DNA from: [Clostridium] viride DSM 6836
GTDB lineage: Bacteria; Bacillota; Clostridia; Oscillospirales; Oscillospiraceae
Direction of reading: 5' to 3'
NCBI GenBank assembly: GCA_000620945.1
Contig: JHZO01000006.1
Location: 124,001 to 188,000, forward strand
DNA: 64,000 bases
The notes under the pieces are model-generated. The model saw only the letters and a list, made by a program, of their open reading frames with translations, was not told where the DNA came from and searched no databases. Each line of letters begins with the position of its first letter. The first letter of the stretch is position 1. Shown here piece by piece: positions 18,140 through 27,099 of the stretch. A program made the position numbers and the translations under genes.

Positions 18140-18694
18140 TTAGAGGTGTAGATGAGGCGTTAGACGCCGCACCAGGAGCAGGGCAAGGGATAGTTTGAGC
18201 AGGTCCGGAAGGACAAAGGGAACGACGCAAAGGGATAGCACGCTCAAAAATCCGATGCTTCCGGTGTTGCTGGCATAGAGAACCATGAACCAAAGGGAGC
18301 CGAAGAGATAGAGCAGGAAAAGGCCCAAGACCATGGACGTGGCCATGACCCAAAGGGAAGTGCCGAACAGCTTGGTCATGCCCCAGTAAAGAAGCCCAAG
18401 CAGCAGAAATCCCATCAGGTAGCCCCCCGTATTCCCAAGGAGTGCGGCAAAACCACCGCGAAACCCGGAAAAAACGGGAAAGCCAAGACAGCCAATGAGA
18501 AGATAGCAAAGGATGGCGAGGGTTCCACGCTTCCCACCCAAAAGGCCTAGCACCGCAAAGATGGCAAAGGTTTGCATGGTGAAAGGAACGGTGGTTGGAA
18601 TCGAAATCCAGGAGCAAAGAGCCATGAGAGCCACGGAGAGGGCGAGATAAGAAATCGTTCGGGTATGGGTGGAGGGGGAGGCAGTCTGGGTCAT
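18140..18694 (-). CDS. bioY: Biotin transporter substrate-binding subunit (ECF S component)
   Basis: Membrane S component that binds biotin and works with an energy-coupling module encoded elsewhere. The 184-residue protein has about six hydrophobic segments. Conserved BioY traits include VPFTMQTFAIFAVLGLLGGKRGTLAILCYLLIGCLGFPVF and GFRGGFAALLGNTGGYLMGF. ATG at 18694 has AAGGAG upstream. The promoter and a BirA-type operator lie directly upstream and birA follows downstream, indicating biotin-repressed uptake. Confidence 0.94.
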   Translation of the reverse strand: MTQTASPSTHTRTISYLALSVALMALCSWISIPTTVPFTMQTFAIFAVLGLLGGKRGTLAILCYLLIGCLGFPVFSGFRGGFAALLGNTGGYLMGFLLLGLLYWGMTKLFGTSLWVMATSMVLGLFLLYLFGSLWFMVLYASNTGSIGFLSVLSLCVVPFVLPDLLKLSLALLLVRRLTPHLHL

Positions 18695-18724
18695 AGGAAG
18701 ACTCCTTTTTTGTATAGTGGCCTC

Positions 18725-18778
18725 ATTCTAGCAGGAAGGCATCCTCTTGTCAACCGGAAATAAAAGAAAGGGTGACAA
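18725..18778 (-). promoter_or_regulatory. bioY promoter with overlapping BirA-type operator
   Basis: Minus strand TTGACA (18748-18753), 17-bp spacer, TAGAAT (18725-18730). The -35 lies inside an inverted repeat: TTGTCAACC (18747-18755), 14 bp, GGGTGACAA (18770-18778). This matches the half-sites and 14-bp spacing of known biotin operators. Confidence 0.8.
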
Positions 18779-18790
18779 ATAGGGAAGAAG

Positions 18791-18816
18791 AAAAGACCGC
18801 ATTCCTGCGGTCTTTC
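18791..18816 (-). terminator. Terminator of the Gx-transporter operon
   Basis: Minus strand AAGACCGCA-GGAA-TGCGGTCTTTTCTTCTT, a compact hairpin with T-rich exit just beyond the 18828 stop. Confidence 0.85.
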
Positions 18817-18827
18817 TTAGGTCGAAG

Positions 18828-19325
18828 CTATGAATGGATTTTTTTCATATGTAGGATCACCGCTTGGGCACATTGCCCGGTAAAGAAGCCGGTGATCAAT
18901 CCGGATAAAAGCAACACCGGAGCATAGAGCAGAATGGAGGCGGTGCCCATCACGAAGACCGCAGCCGCAAGCTGCCCAATGTTGTGAGCAATGGCTCCGA
19001 ACATGCTTAGAAGAAAAATTTGTTTTTCGGAAAACAGTGGCTTCATCAGGGCCATTACAAGGAGGCAAAGAAGGCCACCGGAGAGCGAATACAGCATCAT
19101 CATCAGGTTTCCGACCACAAAGTTCCCCAAAACAACCCGAAGAATTAGCACTGTGGCTGCCGCACGGCGCGAGAGCAGCCAAAGGGCGAATAAGGTTACC
19201 ACGTTGGCAAGGCCTAGCTTCACGCCTGGAATTGCCACAGGAACCGGAATCTGTGCTTCCACCACAAAAAGGATGAGCCCCACGGCGGTTAGCAGGGACA
19301 TCAGGGTAAGATCACGCGTTTTCAT
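18828..19325 (-). CDS. Gx transporter family protein (Hpre_diP_synt_I type)
   Basis: A 165-residue membrane protein with five or six hydrophobic segments. It belongs to the family once called heptaprenyl diphosphate synthase component I. The IPVPVAIPGVKLGLANVVTLFALWLL stretch and the later GAIAHNIGQLAAA resemble ECF-type S components. It overlaps the preceding NusG-II gene by 4 nt (ATGA). This pair recurs in Firmicutes near flavin-based electron-transfer genes and is suspected to move a small molecule; the substrate is unknown. The quinone-related old name should not be taken literally. Confidence 0.85.
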   Translation of the reverse strand: MKTRDLTLMSLLTAVGLILFVVEAQIPVPVAIPGVKLGLANVVTLFALWLLSRRAAATVLILRVVLGNFVVGNLMMMLYSLSGGLLCLLVMALMKPLFSEKQIFLLSMFGAIAHNIGQLAAAVFVMGTASILLYAPVLLLSGLITGFFTGQCAQAVILHMKKIHS

Positions 19326-19693
19326 GAAGTCACCCCGTCAAGACCAGAATCACTTTCATAGATCACCTTCACCTCAAGCCGGTTGGGTAGACAGACGATG
19401 GGGTCGGCGGTTTGTTTTGTGGGGCCGTGACGGACACAGACCTGGTCAGGGCAACTGGCTTCCGTGAAGGACACCTGTCCATCTTGAATCCGAACCACAT
19501 TGTATCCTCCGTGATCGGAAACGATTCTTCGTTCCACGTCTTTGTTGAGTGGGAGCGTCTCCAAAAGAACCCCGTTCTGATAGAGTTCCACCCGATCCCC
19601 TTGAGTTTGGCTCATGGATAGAAAGAGCATCGCCGCTAGCGATAGGAGGGCAATGCCGCCAAGGGCAAGTATCCAAATTCGATTTTGTTTCAC
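19322..19693 (-). CDS. NusG domain II-containing exported protein
   Basis: A 123-residue protein with an N-terminal membrane anchor (IWILALGGIALLSLAAMLFLS). The extracytoplasmic NusG-II-like beta domain contains VELYQNGVLLETLPLNKD and the family motif ASCPDQVCVRHG, which has two Cys in a CPDQVC arrangement. It is the first gene of a two-gene operon with the Gx-transporter-like protein, overlapping by 4 nt. The family is not related in function to transcription factor NusG; it is often found with flavinylated electron-transfer systems. ATG at 19693. Confidence 0.85.
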   Translation of the reverse strand: MKQNRIWILALGGIALLSLAAMLFLSMSQTQGDRVELYQNGVLLETLPLNKDVERRIVSDHGGYNVVRIQDGQVSFTEASCPDQVCVRHGPTKQTADPIVCLPNRLEVKVIYESDSGLDGVTS

Positions 19694-19735
19694 GCCGAAT
19701 GTTCCCTTTCCTTCTCATCAAGTCATATGGGCCTT

Positions 19736-19764
19736 ATTATAGCCCACTTTTCCGCTGTGTGCAA
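19736..19764 (-). promoter_or_regulatory. Promoter of the NusG-II/Gx operon
   Basis: Minus strand TTGCAC (19759-19764), 17-bp spacer, TATAAT (19736-19741), 40 nt before the first ATG. Confidence 0.72.
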
Positions 19765-19813
19765 ACTTTCTTTCCGTTTTTTAAAGGATTTTGCGCCTTT
19801 TGTGGGCTTAGAA

Positions 19814-20090
19814 TTGACATTTTGAAAAGCATAGCATATAATAAACGGAGTATGTCTATACTAACTTTTTAGAAAAGAGAGGTGGAAGGTGATGGACGCA
19901 GGTGGTAGTAACGGCACAATCGTAGGCCGAAGTTGGCGGTGGTCGATAGGCGCCTGGGTGTCTGTCGCAGTCCGCTCTTGACAAACGCGCGCTAGGTCGC
20001 GCAATACATCGGCCGCGTCGTGTCTTACTTCCTGCTAAACGGCAGAGGACCTTTATCCCCTGCCCACAAAAAAGCTGGGAGGAGATACCT
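19814..20090 (+). promoter_or_regulatory. mgtE promoter and a roughly 240-nt structured leader
   Basis: TTGACA (19814-19819), 17-bp spacer, TATAAT (19837-19842) is a near-consensus promoter. The RNA would carry about 240 nt before the mgtE ATG. The leader is GC-rich, with possible hairpins such as GCGCGCTAGGTCGCGC and GGCAGAGG...CCCCTGCC. No open frame with a ribosome site was seen. The conserved M-box (ykoK) sequence usual before Firmicute mgtE was looked for and not found. It may be a metal-responsive RNA of another class. Confidence 0.6.
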
Positions 20091-21467
20091 ATGGCAGAGC
20101 GTGTTGTTACGCTTGAGAGTACCCTCTCCACCCTCTTAGAGGAGAGGAAGTATTCCAGTCTTCGAGACATTCTGATTACCATGAATGCCTCAGACATTGC
20201 TGCAATCTTTGATGAGATTGAGCATGAGAAATTGCCGCGCCTGTTTCGCTTACTTCCGAAGGAACTGGCCGCGGAAACCTTTGTGGAAATGGACTCGGAT
20301 GCCCAAGAGCTGCTGATTCGAGGCTTTTCCGACCACGAACTGAAGGAAGTCGTGGATGAATTGTACGTTGACGATGCGGTTGATCTCGTAGAAGAGATGC
20401 CCGCCAACGTGGTTAAGCGCATTTTGAAGCAAGCTGACCCCGAAATGCGCAAAATGATCAATGAAATTTTAAAGTACCCCGATGACTGCGCCGGCAGCAT
20501 CATGACCACGGAGTATGTGTCCCTTCGTCCTCATATGACCGTGGAGGAGGCATTCAAGCGCATCCGCCGCACGGGCATTGATAAGGAAACGATTTACACC
20601 TGCTACGTTACAGAAGAGGATCGTCGCTTAATCGGCATCCTCTCCATTCGCACCTTGCTTCTGGCCGAGGAGGACGACGTTCTCTCCGAGATTATGGAAA
20701 GCAACGTGATTGCCGTCTCCACCATGGAAGATCAGGAAACCGTGGTGCAGATGTTTGCCAAGTACAGCTTCATGGCGCTTCCCGTGGTGGACACGGAAGG
20801 ACGACTGGTGGGCATTGTTACCATCGACGACGCGATGGAAGTCATGCAGGAAGAGGCCACGGAAGACTTCGAAAAGATGGCAGGTATGACCCCCACCGAT
20901 AAGCCCTACCTTCGCACCGGTGTGGTTGAAACCTTTAAGGCCCGCGCCCCTTGGCTCCTGATCCTGATGCTTTCGGCAACCTTTACGGGTCTGATTATTA
21001 CCGGGTTTGAGGATTCCCTGGCCGCCTTCGTGGTCTTAACGGCCTTTATTCCTATGCTGACCGGTACGGGTGGTAACAGCGGGACCCAATCGTCCACTGC
21101 GGTCATTCGTAGTCTTTCGCTGGGAGAAGTCCATTTATCGGACTGGCTGCAAGTGGTTTGGAAGGAAATGCGGGTCGCCATTCTCTGTGGTGCCACCTTG
21201 GCCACGTGCAATTTTGTCAAGCTGATGATTGTGGATGCGTGGATCATGCAAAACGGGGCCATTACGCCCCTGGTTGCCTTCGTCATTTGCCTGACGCTGA
21301 TGTTCACCGTGGTTTGTGCCAAAACGGTGGGTTGCATGCTTCCCATGTTGGCAAGCCGCATTGGCTTTGACCCTGCGGTGATGGCAACGCCCTTTATCTC
21401 CACCATCGTGGATACCGTATCGCTGCTCATTTATTTTCAGATTGCACGCCTGATCTTGCATATTTAG
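20091..21467 (+). CDS. mgtE: Magnesium transporter MgtE
   Basis: Gated Mg2+ channel/transporter, 458 residues. The N-terminal superhelical MgtE_N domain (residues 1-130) contains IAAIFDEIEHEKLPRLFRLLPKELAAE. Two CBS domains follow (about 135-255; YVSLRPHMTVEEAF, MALPVVDTEGRLVGIVTIDDA). The C-terminal five-helix channel region has the family pore motif FIPMLTGTGGNSGTQSSTAVIRSLSLGE. ATG at 20091 follows GGGAGGAG. It is monocistronic with its own promoter, long leader and terminator. Confidence 0.96.
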   Translation: MAERVVTLESTLSTLLEERKYSSLRDILITMNASDIAAIFDEIEHEKLPRLFRLLPKELAAETFVEMDSDAQELLIRGFSDHELKEVVDELYVDDAVDLVEEMPANVVKRILKQADPEMRKMINEILKYPDDCAGSIMTTEYVSLRPHMTVEEAFKRIRRTGIDKETIYTCYVTEEDRRLIGILSIRTLLLAEEDDVLSEIMESNVIAVSTMEDQETVVQMFAKYSFMALPVVDTEGRLVGIVTIDDAMEVMQEEATEDFEKMAGMTPTDKPYLRTGVVETFKARAPWLLILMLSATFTGLIITGFEDSLAAFVVLTAFIPMLTGTGGNSGTQSSTAVIRSLSLGEVHLSDWLQVVWKEMRVAILCGATLATCNFVKLMIVDAWIMQNGAITPLVAFVICLTLMFTVVCAKTVGCMLPMLASRIGFDPAVMATPFISTIVDTVSLLIYFQIARLILHI

Positions 21468-21471
21468 ACGA

Positions 21472-21505
21472 GACGACCTTGGCCATCCGGCGAAGGTCGT
21501 TTTTC
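21472..21505 (+). terminator. Terminator after mgtE
   Basis: ACGACCTTGGCCATCCGGCGAAGGTCGT: stem ACGACCTT/AAGGTCGT followed by five T. Confidence 0.82.
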
Positions 21506-21526
21506 CTTCCTAGAACGGGCTTCTTC

Positions 21527-21554
21527 TTGCAAATATTGGCGTTTGCGCTATAAT
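21527..21554 (+). promoter_or_regulatory. galE promoter
   Basis: TTGCAA (21527-21532), 16-bp spacer, TATAAT (21549-21554), about 40 nt before the galE ATG. Confidence 0.68.
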
Positions 21555-21594
21555 AAAAGAACTGCCTTTTTCGAAGGGAAAGGAGAAGGATACG

Positions 21595-22629
21595 ATGGAA
21601 ACCATCTTAATTACGGGTGGTATGGGCTTTATTGGCTCCCACACCTGTGTAGAGCTGATGGAGGCCGGCTATTCGCCGATAATTGTGGACGATTTGTCCA
21701 ACAGCAGTATAAAGGTATTAGATGGCATTGAGGCCATCACCAAGAAGCGTGTGCCCTTTTATCAGCTTGACGTGGCAGATTTTGAGGCGCTTGCCCAGGT
21801 ATTTGCCCAACATACTATTGACGCCGTGATTCATTTTGCAGGCTTTAAGGCCGTGGGTGAGAGCAAGGAAAAGCCTCTGCACTATTACTGCAATAACTTA
21901 AACAGTACCATGAGCCTTCTTAAGTGCATGGATCGCTTTGGCGTTGGGCGCTTGGTGTTCAGCTCCTCTGCCACGGTGTATGATTCCATGCACCATGTGT
22001 TACTGACAGAGGAAACCGAGCGTTGGTGCACCAATCCCTACGGTTGGACCAAGTTCATGTCGGAGCAAATCATCTCTGACCATGTGGCAACTCGGCCGGA
22101 TGCCTCGGCGGTGCTTTTGCGGTATTTTAATCCGGTTGGGGCTCATGAGAGTGGATTGATCGGAGAAGCGCCCAATGGGGTTCCCCAGAACCTGATGCCC
22201 TTTGTGACGCAGGTGGCGGTGGGGATGCGTGATAAGCTATCTGTCTTTGGCGGGGATTATGATACACCCGACGGAAGCGGAGTGCGAGACTACATTCACG
22301 TGACGGATCTGGCGCGAGGACATGTTGCCGCGCTGGCGTATGCTAAGGAGCATCCAGGCTGTCAGGCGGTGAACCTTGGCACCGGAAGGGGTGTGAGCGT
22401 ACTCGAATTGGTGACTACCTTCGAGCGGGTCAATGGAGTCGCCATTCCCTATGAAATCACGGCAAGAAGACCGGGCGATGCCCCTATGTATTACGCGGAG
22501 ACAAGGCGGGCAGAGGAACTTCTGCACTGGCGTGCGGAACGCTCCTTAGAGGATATGTGCCGGTCGGCCTATCATTGGCAAAGAAAAAGCATGGGTCTTT
22601 GGGAAGACCCCAACGAAAGGACGAGATAG
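21595..22629 (+). CDS. galE: UDP-glucose 4-epimerase
   Basis: Interconverts UDP-glucose and UDP-galactose, supplying sugars for surface glycans. The 344-residue length is typical. NAD-binding GGMGFIGSHTCVELMEAG opens the Rossmann fold. The catalytic region has SSSATVYD and the YxxxK pair in NPYGWTKFMSE. LLRYFNPVGAHESGLIGEAPNGVPQNLMPF and GTPDGSGVRDYIHVTDLA-type sequence are GalE hallmarks. ATG at 21595 follows GGAGAAGG. prmA starts 1 nt after its stop codon, so the two are one transcript. Confidence 0.95.
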   Translation: METILITGGMGFIGSHTCVELMEAGYSPIIVDDLSNSSIKVLDGIEAITKKRVPFYQLDVADFEALAQVFAQHTIDAVIHFAGFKAVGESKEKPLHYYCNNLNSTMSLLKCMDRFGVGRLVFSSSATVYDSMHHVLLTEETERWCTNPYGWTKFMSEQIISDHVATRPDASAVLLRYFNPVGAHESGLIGEAPNGVPQNLMPFVTQVAVGMRDKLSVFGGDYDTPDGSGVRDYIHVTDLARGHVAALAYAKEHPGCQAVNLGTGRGVSVLELVTTFERVNGVAIPYEITARRPGDAPMYYAETRRAEELLHWRAERSLEDMCRSAYHWQRKSMGLWEDPNERTR

Positions 22630-22630
22630 C

Positions 22631-23581
22631 ATGGATGATTCGGTCTGGCTTGAACTTATATTGAATGTGAAAACCCAGGACCTAGACGACCTTTCCGGTC
22701 GCCTGATTCAAAACGGGGTGCCTGGTCTGGTGGTGGAGGATGAATCCGAGTTTCACACCTTCCTAGAAGAGAACCGCCAGTATTGGGACTATGTGGATGA
22801 CGAGCTTTTAGAGAACATGAAGGGCGTGTCCCGCATCAAGTTATATGTCACCGACGATGCAGACGGGGAAGCCCAGCTGGCACGGTATTTGAAGGGGATT
22901 GACCTTCCCTATGAACGCCATGTTCTCAAGGAAAATGATTGGGCCCACAGTTGGCAGAAATACTATCACCCCATACCCATTGGAACGCGGCTCTATATCG
23001 TGCCGGAATGGGAGCGCGAGGAAGCAATTCCCGATGGGCGCGTAGCCCTTTATTTAAACCCGGGCCTGACCTTTGGAACCGGGTCTCACGCCTCCACTCA
23101 GCTCTGCTTAGAGGGAGTGGAGCAGTACGCCAAGGAAGGCGGGGAGGTGCTAGACCTCGGCTGCGGAAGTGGCATCCTATCCATTGCCTCCCTGGTCTTG
23201 GGCTCGGCCTATGCGGTTGCCGTGGACATCGACCCCAAAGCCGTGGGGGTGGCGTATGAAAATGCCGCGCTTTCCGGCATCGGACGGGATCGTTACCTGG
23301 TGCGTGCCGGGGATGTTCTCTCCGACCAGACCCTCTTTGCCGAACTGGCCCAACGGCGCTATCAGTTGGTGTTGGCAAACATCGTGGCTGATGTTATTTT
23401 ACCCCTCTGCGCCCCTGTGAAGGGTCTTCTGGAAGAGGGGGGTATTTTCATTTGCTCCGGCATCATCGATACCCGCAGCCATGAAATCGAAACGGCACTT
23501 GGGAACCATGGGTATGAAATCATAGAAAAAAAAGAAAAAAACGGTTGGGTATCTTTTGTCTCTCGGCTGCGTAGGGAATAA
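22631..23581 (+). CDS. prmA: Ribosomal protein L11 methyltransferase
   Basis: SAM-dependent methyltransferase that methylates L11. It has 316 residues. The diagnostic LNPGLTFGTGSHASTQLCLEGVEQY stretch precedes SAM motif I, VLDLGCGSGILSIASLVLGS. Motif IV is LVLANIVADVI. ATG at 22631 is 1 nt after the galE stop and probably relies on coupling. dnaJ, its common neighbour, is absent. Confidence 0.94.
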   Translation: MDDSVWLELILNVKTQDLDDLSGRLIQNGVPGLVVEDESEFHTFLEENRQYWDYVDDELLENMKGVSRIKLYVTDDADGEAQLARYLKGIDLPYERHVLKENDWAHSWQKYYHPIPIGTRLYIVPEWEREEAIPDGRVALYLNPGLTFGTGSHASTQLCLEGVEQYAKEGGEVLDLGCGSGILSIASLVLGSAYAVAVDIDPKAVGVAYENAALSGIGRDRYLVRAGDVLSDQTLFAELAQRRYQLVLANIVADVILPLCAPVKGLLEEGGIFICSGIIDTRSHEIETALGNHGYEIIEKKEKNGWVSFVSRLRRE

Positions 23582-23733
23582 GCACCTAGAAACAGCATAG
23601 AAGTTGACTTTGGGGACAAACTACGAACCATCAAGGCAAATTGTGACATTATCACCGACGCAACCTAAGATTCATGGTACGATAGGCTCACAAAAGTAAG
23701 AACGCTCTAGGAACAATACAGGAGGTAATGATA

Positions 23734-24042
23734 ATGGCAACGATTATTACAAAACATAATTTTCAAAGCGAAGTACTCGAGGCAAAAGGCCCGGTTCTGT
23801 TAGACTTTTTTGCAAACTGGTGTGCTCCCTGCAGAATGCTCACTCCCATTATTGAGGAAATCGCACAGGAACAGCCCGATGTGAAGGTTTGCAAGATTAA
23901 CGTGGACGAAGAAGCGGAGTTAGCCGCTGGTTTTCAGGTCATGAGCATCCCCATGCTCGTGGTGATGAAGGACGGAAAGGCCGTGCAGAAGTCCGTCGGT
24001 GTCCAGCCCAAGGAACAGATCGTTCAAATGCTGAAAGCATAA
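23734..24042 (+). CDS. trxA: Thioredoxin
   Basis: A 102-residue dithiol oxidoreductase with the active site ANWCAPCRML near residue 30 and the cis-proline region MSIPMLVVMKDG. Three ATG codons lie close together. The ATG at 23734 has GGAGG 8 nt upstream, while the ATG at 23728 would be only 2 nt from it, so 23734 is preferred. It is monocistronic with a strong terminator. It reduces disulfides in cytosolic enzymes. Confidence 0.95.
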   Translation: MATIITKHNFQSEVLEAKGPVLLDFFANWCAPCRMLTPIIEEIAQEQPDVKVCKINVDEEAELAAGFQVMSIPMLVVMKDGKAVQKSVGVQPKEQIVQMLKA

Positions 24043-24058
24043 GGCTATTGCGAAGGGA

Positions 24059-24094
24059 AAGAGGTAGTTGCTAAGGCAGCTACCTCTTTTTTTA
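24059..24094 (+). terminator. Terminator after trxA
   Basis: AGAGGTAGTTGCTAAGGCAGCTACCTCT hairpin followed by seven T. Confidence 0.92.
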
Positions 24095-24240
24095 GGAATG
24101 CATAAGACAAGAGCGCGAATCCTATTTTAAAATTCTCAAATTTTACTTATGTTTTAGGGCTTATTGTCGATATTAATAATAGATACTAATAGCGGATGAT
24201 GATACTAGTAAATGCAAAACAAAGAAGGGTATTGCAGAAT

Positions 24241-26394
24241 ATGAAGAAGATAACAGTAAAAAAGAAACTGATTTTACTCATTACTTCGTTGCTGCTGGCC
24301 AGCAGCATTGCACTGGCAATTACCATTTCGTTCCTTTGGATCCTGAGTAGTGGGATACATACCATGCAAAATGAAACCATCCCATTAATCATTGCATCGG
24401 ATGATGTGCGGCGACAGATGGTGATCCGGGAAAAGAATCTATGGGAACTGACCTTGGTAAAGGATACTACCTTAAGCAAACAATTGATTGCGGATAATCA
24501 GCAGCGGAGGGAAGACGTGGATCAGAAGGTCGCTTTGTTGGCCAAGTTCATCGCCCCATCTGATCTAGAGGCCTTGCAGAGTGGCTTGACCACCCTGTAT
24601 GATTTGGAAGCGAGCATTGAAAGCCAGGAGGCCGCTGGAAATTGGGAGGCTGCGGAGCAAACCCTCATTAAGCAGTACGCGCCCCTTTGTAAAACCGTGC
24701 GGGATACCTTGCAGGATAAGGTGAGTGTCATCCAAGAAGGAATGCTGGCGGATGCAGAGGCCAATAGCAAGCTGAGTAAAACGGCCATGATTACCGTCTC
24801 CACGCTGATGGTGGTTCTCATTGTGGTCACACTCGTTGCAGAAGTTCGGGTGATCCGTTCGATCATCCGGCCCCTCACCGAAATTGAGGGAGCCGCCAAG
24901 CTCTTATCTGAAGGAAACCTATCCGCAGAGATTGCCTATCGTTCTGAGGATGAGCTGGGCAACTTGGCGGAGAGTATGCGCGAGTCCATCGGAACGCTCG
25001 GAAGCTACGTCCGGGAAATTGATCGGGTCATGCAAGAAATGGCCTCCGGAAACTTTGATATCACCATGAAACAGCATTTCGTTGGCGACTTCAAAAACAT
25101 CGAGGCTTCGATGGATCAGTTCATATATGAAATCTCCAAAACCCTGTCCCAGATCAACGAGTCCTCGGTTCATGTTGCATCGGGTTCCGATCTGATTGCA
25201 AGTGGCTCACAGGCACTGTCGCAAGGCGCCACGGAGCAGGCCTCCTCCATTGAGGAGCTTTCTGCCACCATCATGGAAATTTCCGATCGCATCACCTTAA
25301 ACGCGGAAAATGCCGTCAATGCAAAGAATGAGCTGGTCAAGTCCGAGTCGGATGTGATGGAAAGCAACCAGTTGATGCAGTCCATGATTGTGGCCATGAA
25401 TGAAATCAGTGGAAAATCCCAGGAGATCAATAAGATTATTAAGACCATCGATGACATCGCCTTCCAGACCAACATTCTCGCGCTGAACGCCGCCGTGGAA
25501 GCCGCCCGTGCTGGAGTAGCCGGAAAGGGATTCGCAGTAGTGGCCGACGAGGTTCGAAACTTGGCTGAAAAATCCGCCGTGGCCGCGAAGAATACTGCAT
25601 ATTTGATTGAAGAAACCGTATCCGCCGTGGAGCGTGGCTCCACAATGGCTGGAAACGTGGCCAAGTCCATGACCTCCGTGGTGGATCGCGCCAAACTACT
25701 CACCAAGATCATGGAGGACATTTCTTCGGAATCCATGCAGCAGGCAAACTCCGCCTCGCAAATTACCTTTGGGGTGGAGCAGATCTCCAGCGTCGTACAA
25801 ACCAACACCGCAACCGCGGAGGAGAGTGCTGCAGCCTCGGAGGAACTTAGCGTCCAGGCAAAAATGCTGAAAGACTTGGTCTCCAACTTCCAGTTTGATC
25901 CCAACTTTACGAAGCACACCCTTGTGGAGGAGAAGCGTACCAGTGCACCCAAGACGAGCAATAAGCCCTCGTCGGGAGTAGCCTCCTCGGTCACCTTTAA
26001 GTGGACCCCGCAACTGAGTGTAGGTGTCCCCATGATTGACTCGCAACACCAAACTTTGTTCCAGAAGGCAAACGACCTGATGGATGCCTGTAATCGTGCC
26101 GAAGGCTACCGTGAGGTTGCCAAGCTCTTTGGGTACTTAGAAAACTACGTGGTGGAACATTTCCGCGAGGAAGAAGAGTACATGCAAGAGATTCAGTACC
26201 CCGGGTATGCCGGCCAAAAGGCAGCACATACGGCCTTTATTCAGCAGTTGGCACAGGTTCGGATGGAATATGACGCATCCCCCACCAAGAACATCGCCAT
26301 ATTAACGAATGCACTGCAGATAGTGTCGGATTGGCTGATTCGTCATGTGTCCGTAGAAGATCGTAAGATCGGACAATTTGCCGCCGGGCGGTAA
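24241..26394 (+). CDS. Methyl-accepting chemotaxis protein with C-terminal hemerythrin domain
   Basis: A 717-residue chemoreceptor. It has TM1 ([25 protein letters not shown]), a four-helix sensor region (about 40-170), TM2 ([20 protein letters not shown]), HAMP, and a long signalling coiled coil. The hairpin tip [23 protein letters not shown] is canonical. The last 135 residues form a bacteriohemerythrin domain: [39 protein letters not shown] and RHVSVED supply His/Glu/Asp ligands for a di-iron oxygen site. This suggests oxygen sensing, as in DcrH. The ATG at 24241 starts a normal membrane anchor; an in-frame ATG 42 nt earlier lacks a site. Confidence 0.9.
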   Translation: MKKITVKKKLILLITSLLLASSIALAITISFLWILSSGIHTMQNETIPLIIASDDVRRQMVIREKNLWELTLVKDTTLSKQLIADNQQRREDVDQKVALLAKFIAPSDLEALQSGLTTLYDLEASIESQEAAGNWEAAEQTLIKQYAPLCKTVRDTLQDKVSVIQEGMLADAEANSKLSKTAMITVSTLMVVLIVVTLVAEVRVIRSIIRPLTEIEGAAKLLSEGNLSAEIAYRSEDELGNLAESMRESIGTLGSYVREIDRVMQEMASGNFDITMKQHFVGDFKNIEASMDQFIYEISKTLSQINESSVHVASGSDLIASGSQALSQGATEQASSIEELSATIMEISDRITLNAENAVNAKNELVKSESDVMESNQLMQSMIVAMNEISGKSQEINKIIKTIDDIAFQTNILALNAAVEAARAGVAGKGFAVVADEVRNLAEKSAVAAKNTAYLIEETVSAVERGSTMAGNVAKSMTSVVDRAKLLTKIMEDISSESMQQANSASQITFGVEQISSVVQTNTATAEESAAASEELSVQAKMLKDLVSNFQFDPNFTKHTLVEEKRTSAPKTSNKPSSGVASSVTFKWTPQLSVGVPMIDSQHQTLFQKANDLMDACNRAEGYREVAKLFGYLENYVVEHFREEEEYMQEIQYPGYAGQKAAHTAFIQQLAQVRMEYDASPTKNIAILTNALQIVSDWLIRHVSVEDRKIGQFAAGR

Positions 26395-26413
26395 GAGGTC
26401 AGAACCATACATA

Positions 26414-26465
26414 CAACAGGAAGGCTTCTAGGGGAGTTCCCCCAAGAAGCCTTCCTGTTTTTTCT
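26414..26465 (+). terminator. Terminator after the hemerythrin chemoreceptor gene
   Basis: AACAGGAAGGCTTCT ... AGAAGCCTTCCTGTTTTTTC, a long stem with six T. Confidence 0.92.
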
Positions 26466-26536
26466 TGTACGAAATTATACAATATTACGCTTTTATATCT
26501 TCGTATAAGAGGGAGGTCATCGCAAGGAAACGATGG

Positions 26537-26692
26537 ATGCTACAAACGATCCTATTAGTAGTATATTCTATGCCCTATATTTTTTTAGCCACCGCAATCG
26601 ATTTTTATCGAGGAAGTATTCTAAGTTATATTCTGGCAATTGCAATCTTAACGGCATGTTGTTATCAGGCTCTAAAAATGAAGGCAATTTAA
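26537..26692 (+). CDS. Small hydrophobic protein, unrecognised
   Basis: A 51-residue frame from ATG 26537 (MLQTILLVVYSMPYIFLATAID...) with two likely membrane helices. AAGGA lies about 9 nt upstream. A longer in-frame TTG start at 26465 sits in the preceding terminator and is unlikely. A second membrane ORF follows after 3 nt, suggesting a coupled pair or a membrane gene split by a stop codon. Base composition is AT-rich compared with the genes on either side. No family was recognised. Confidence 0.45.
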   Translation: MLQTILLVVYSMPYIFLATAIDFYRGSILSYILAIAILTACCYQALKMKAI

Positions 26693-26695
26693 CTT

Positions 26696-26893
26696 GTGAT
26701 CATTGGGAATACGGTTAGTTTTTTATGCTCTTACTATTTTATGATACAAAATTATTCAGAGCGATGGGGCGCTTTCTTTAAGCCATTCACGCCACATAGT
26801 ATTATCATTTTATTAACTGCAATTGCAATAGGGATTCAACTTATGACCATATACCTTTGGCACGTTAAGCAGAAAACTCAGAAAAAGGATTAG
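26696..26893 (+). CDS. Small hydrophobic protein, unrecognised (partner of the preceding ORF)
   Basis: A 65-residue frame starting at GTG 26696, with two hydrophobic stretches (VSFLCSYYFMIQNY and IIILLTAIAIGIQLMTIYLW) and a basic tail KQKTQKKD. It begins 3 nt after the previous ORF, without a clear ribosome site of its own, so coupling is likely. Together the two ORFs could represent one ancestral four-helix protein. Function is unknown. Confidence 0.42.
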   Translation: MIIGNTVSFLCSYYFMIQNYSERWGAFFKPFTPHSIIILLTAIAIGIQLMTIYLWHVKQKTQKKD

Positions 26894-27030
26894 AGACAAA
26901 ATTCGCATATGATTTCTATGGTGCCAAACCACGTATTATGCAGCCCAAAAGAGATGCTTTCCTTCATTCTAGCACAGTAAGGTGCTTTGCACAATCACGC
27001 AGTCATGTCATACATAACAAGAAGTGCTGA

Positions 27031-27069
27031 AGGGGGCCTTCCGAAGATAATTTCGGAAGGCCCCCTTGT
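27031..27069. terminator. Strong stem-loop downstream of the first S8 protease gene
   Basis: GGGGGCCTTCCGAA-GATAAT-TTCGGAAGGCCCCC, a perfect 14-bp stem. The T tract is poor on both sides, so it could be a terminator or a 3'-end stabiliser. Confidence 0.7.
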
Positions 27070-27099
27070 CCGTATTTGATTCCCTCTTGTAAGAGACCG

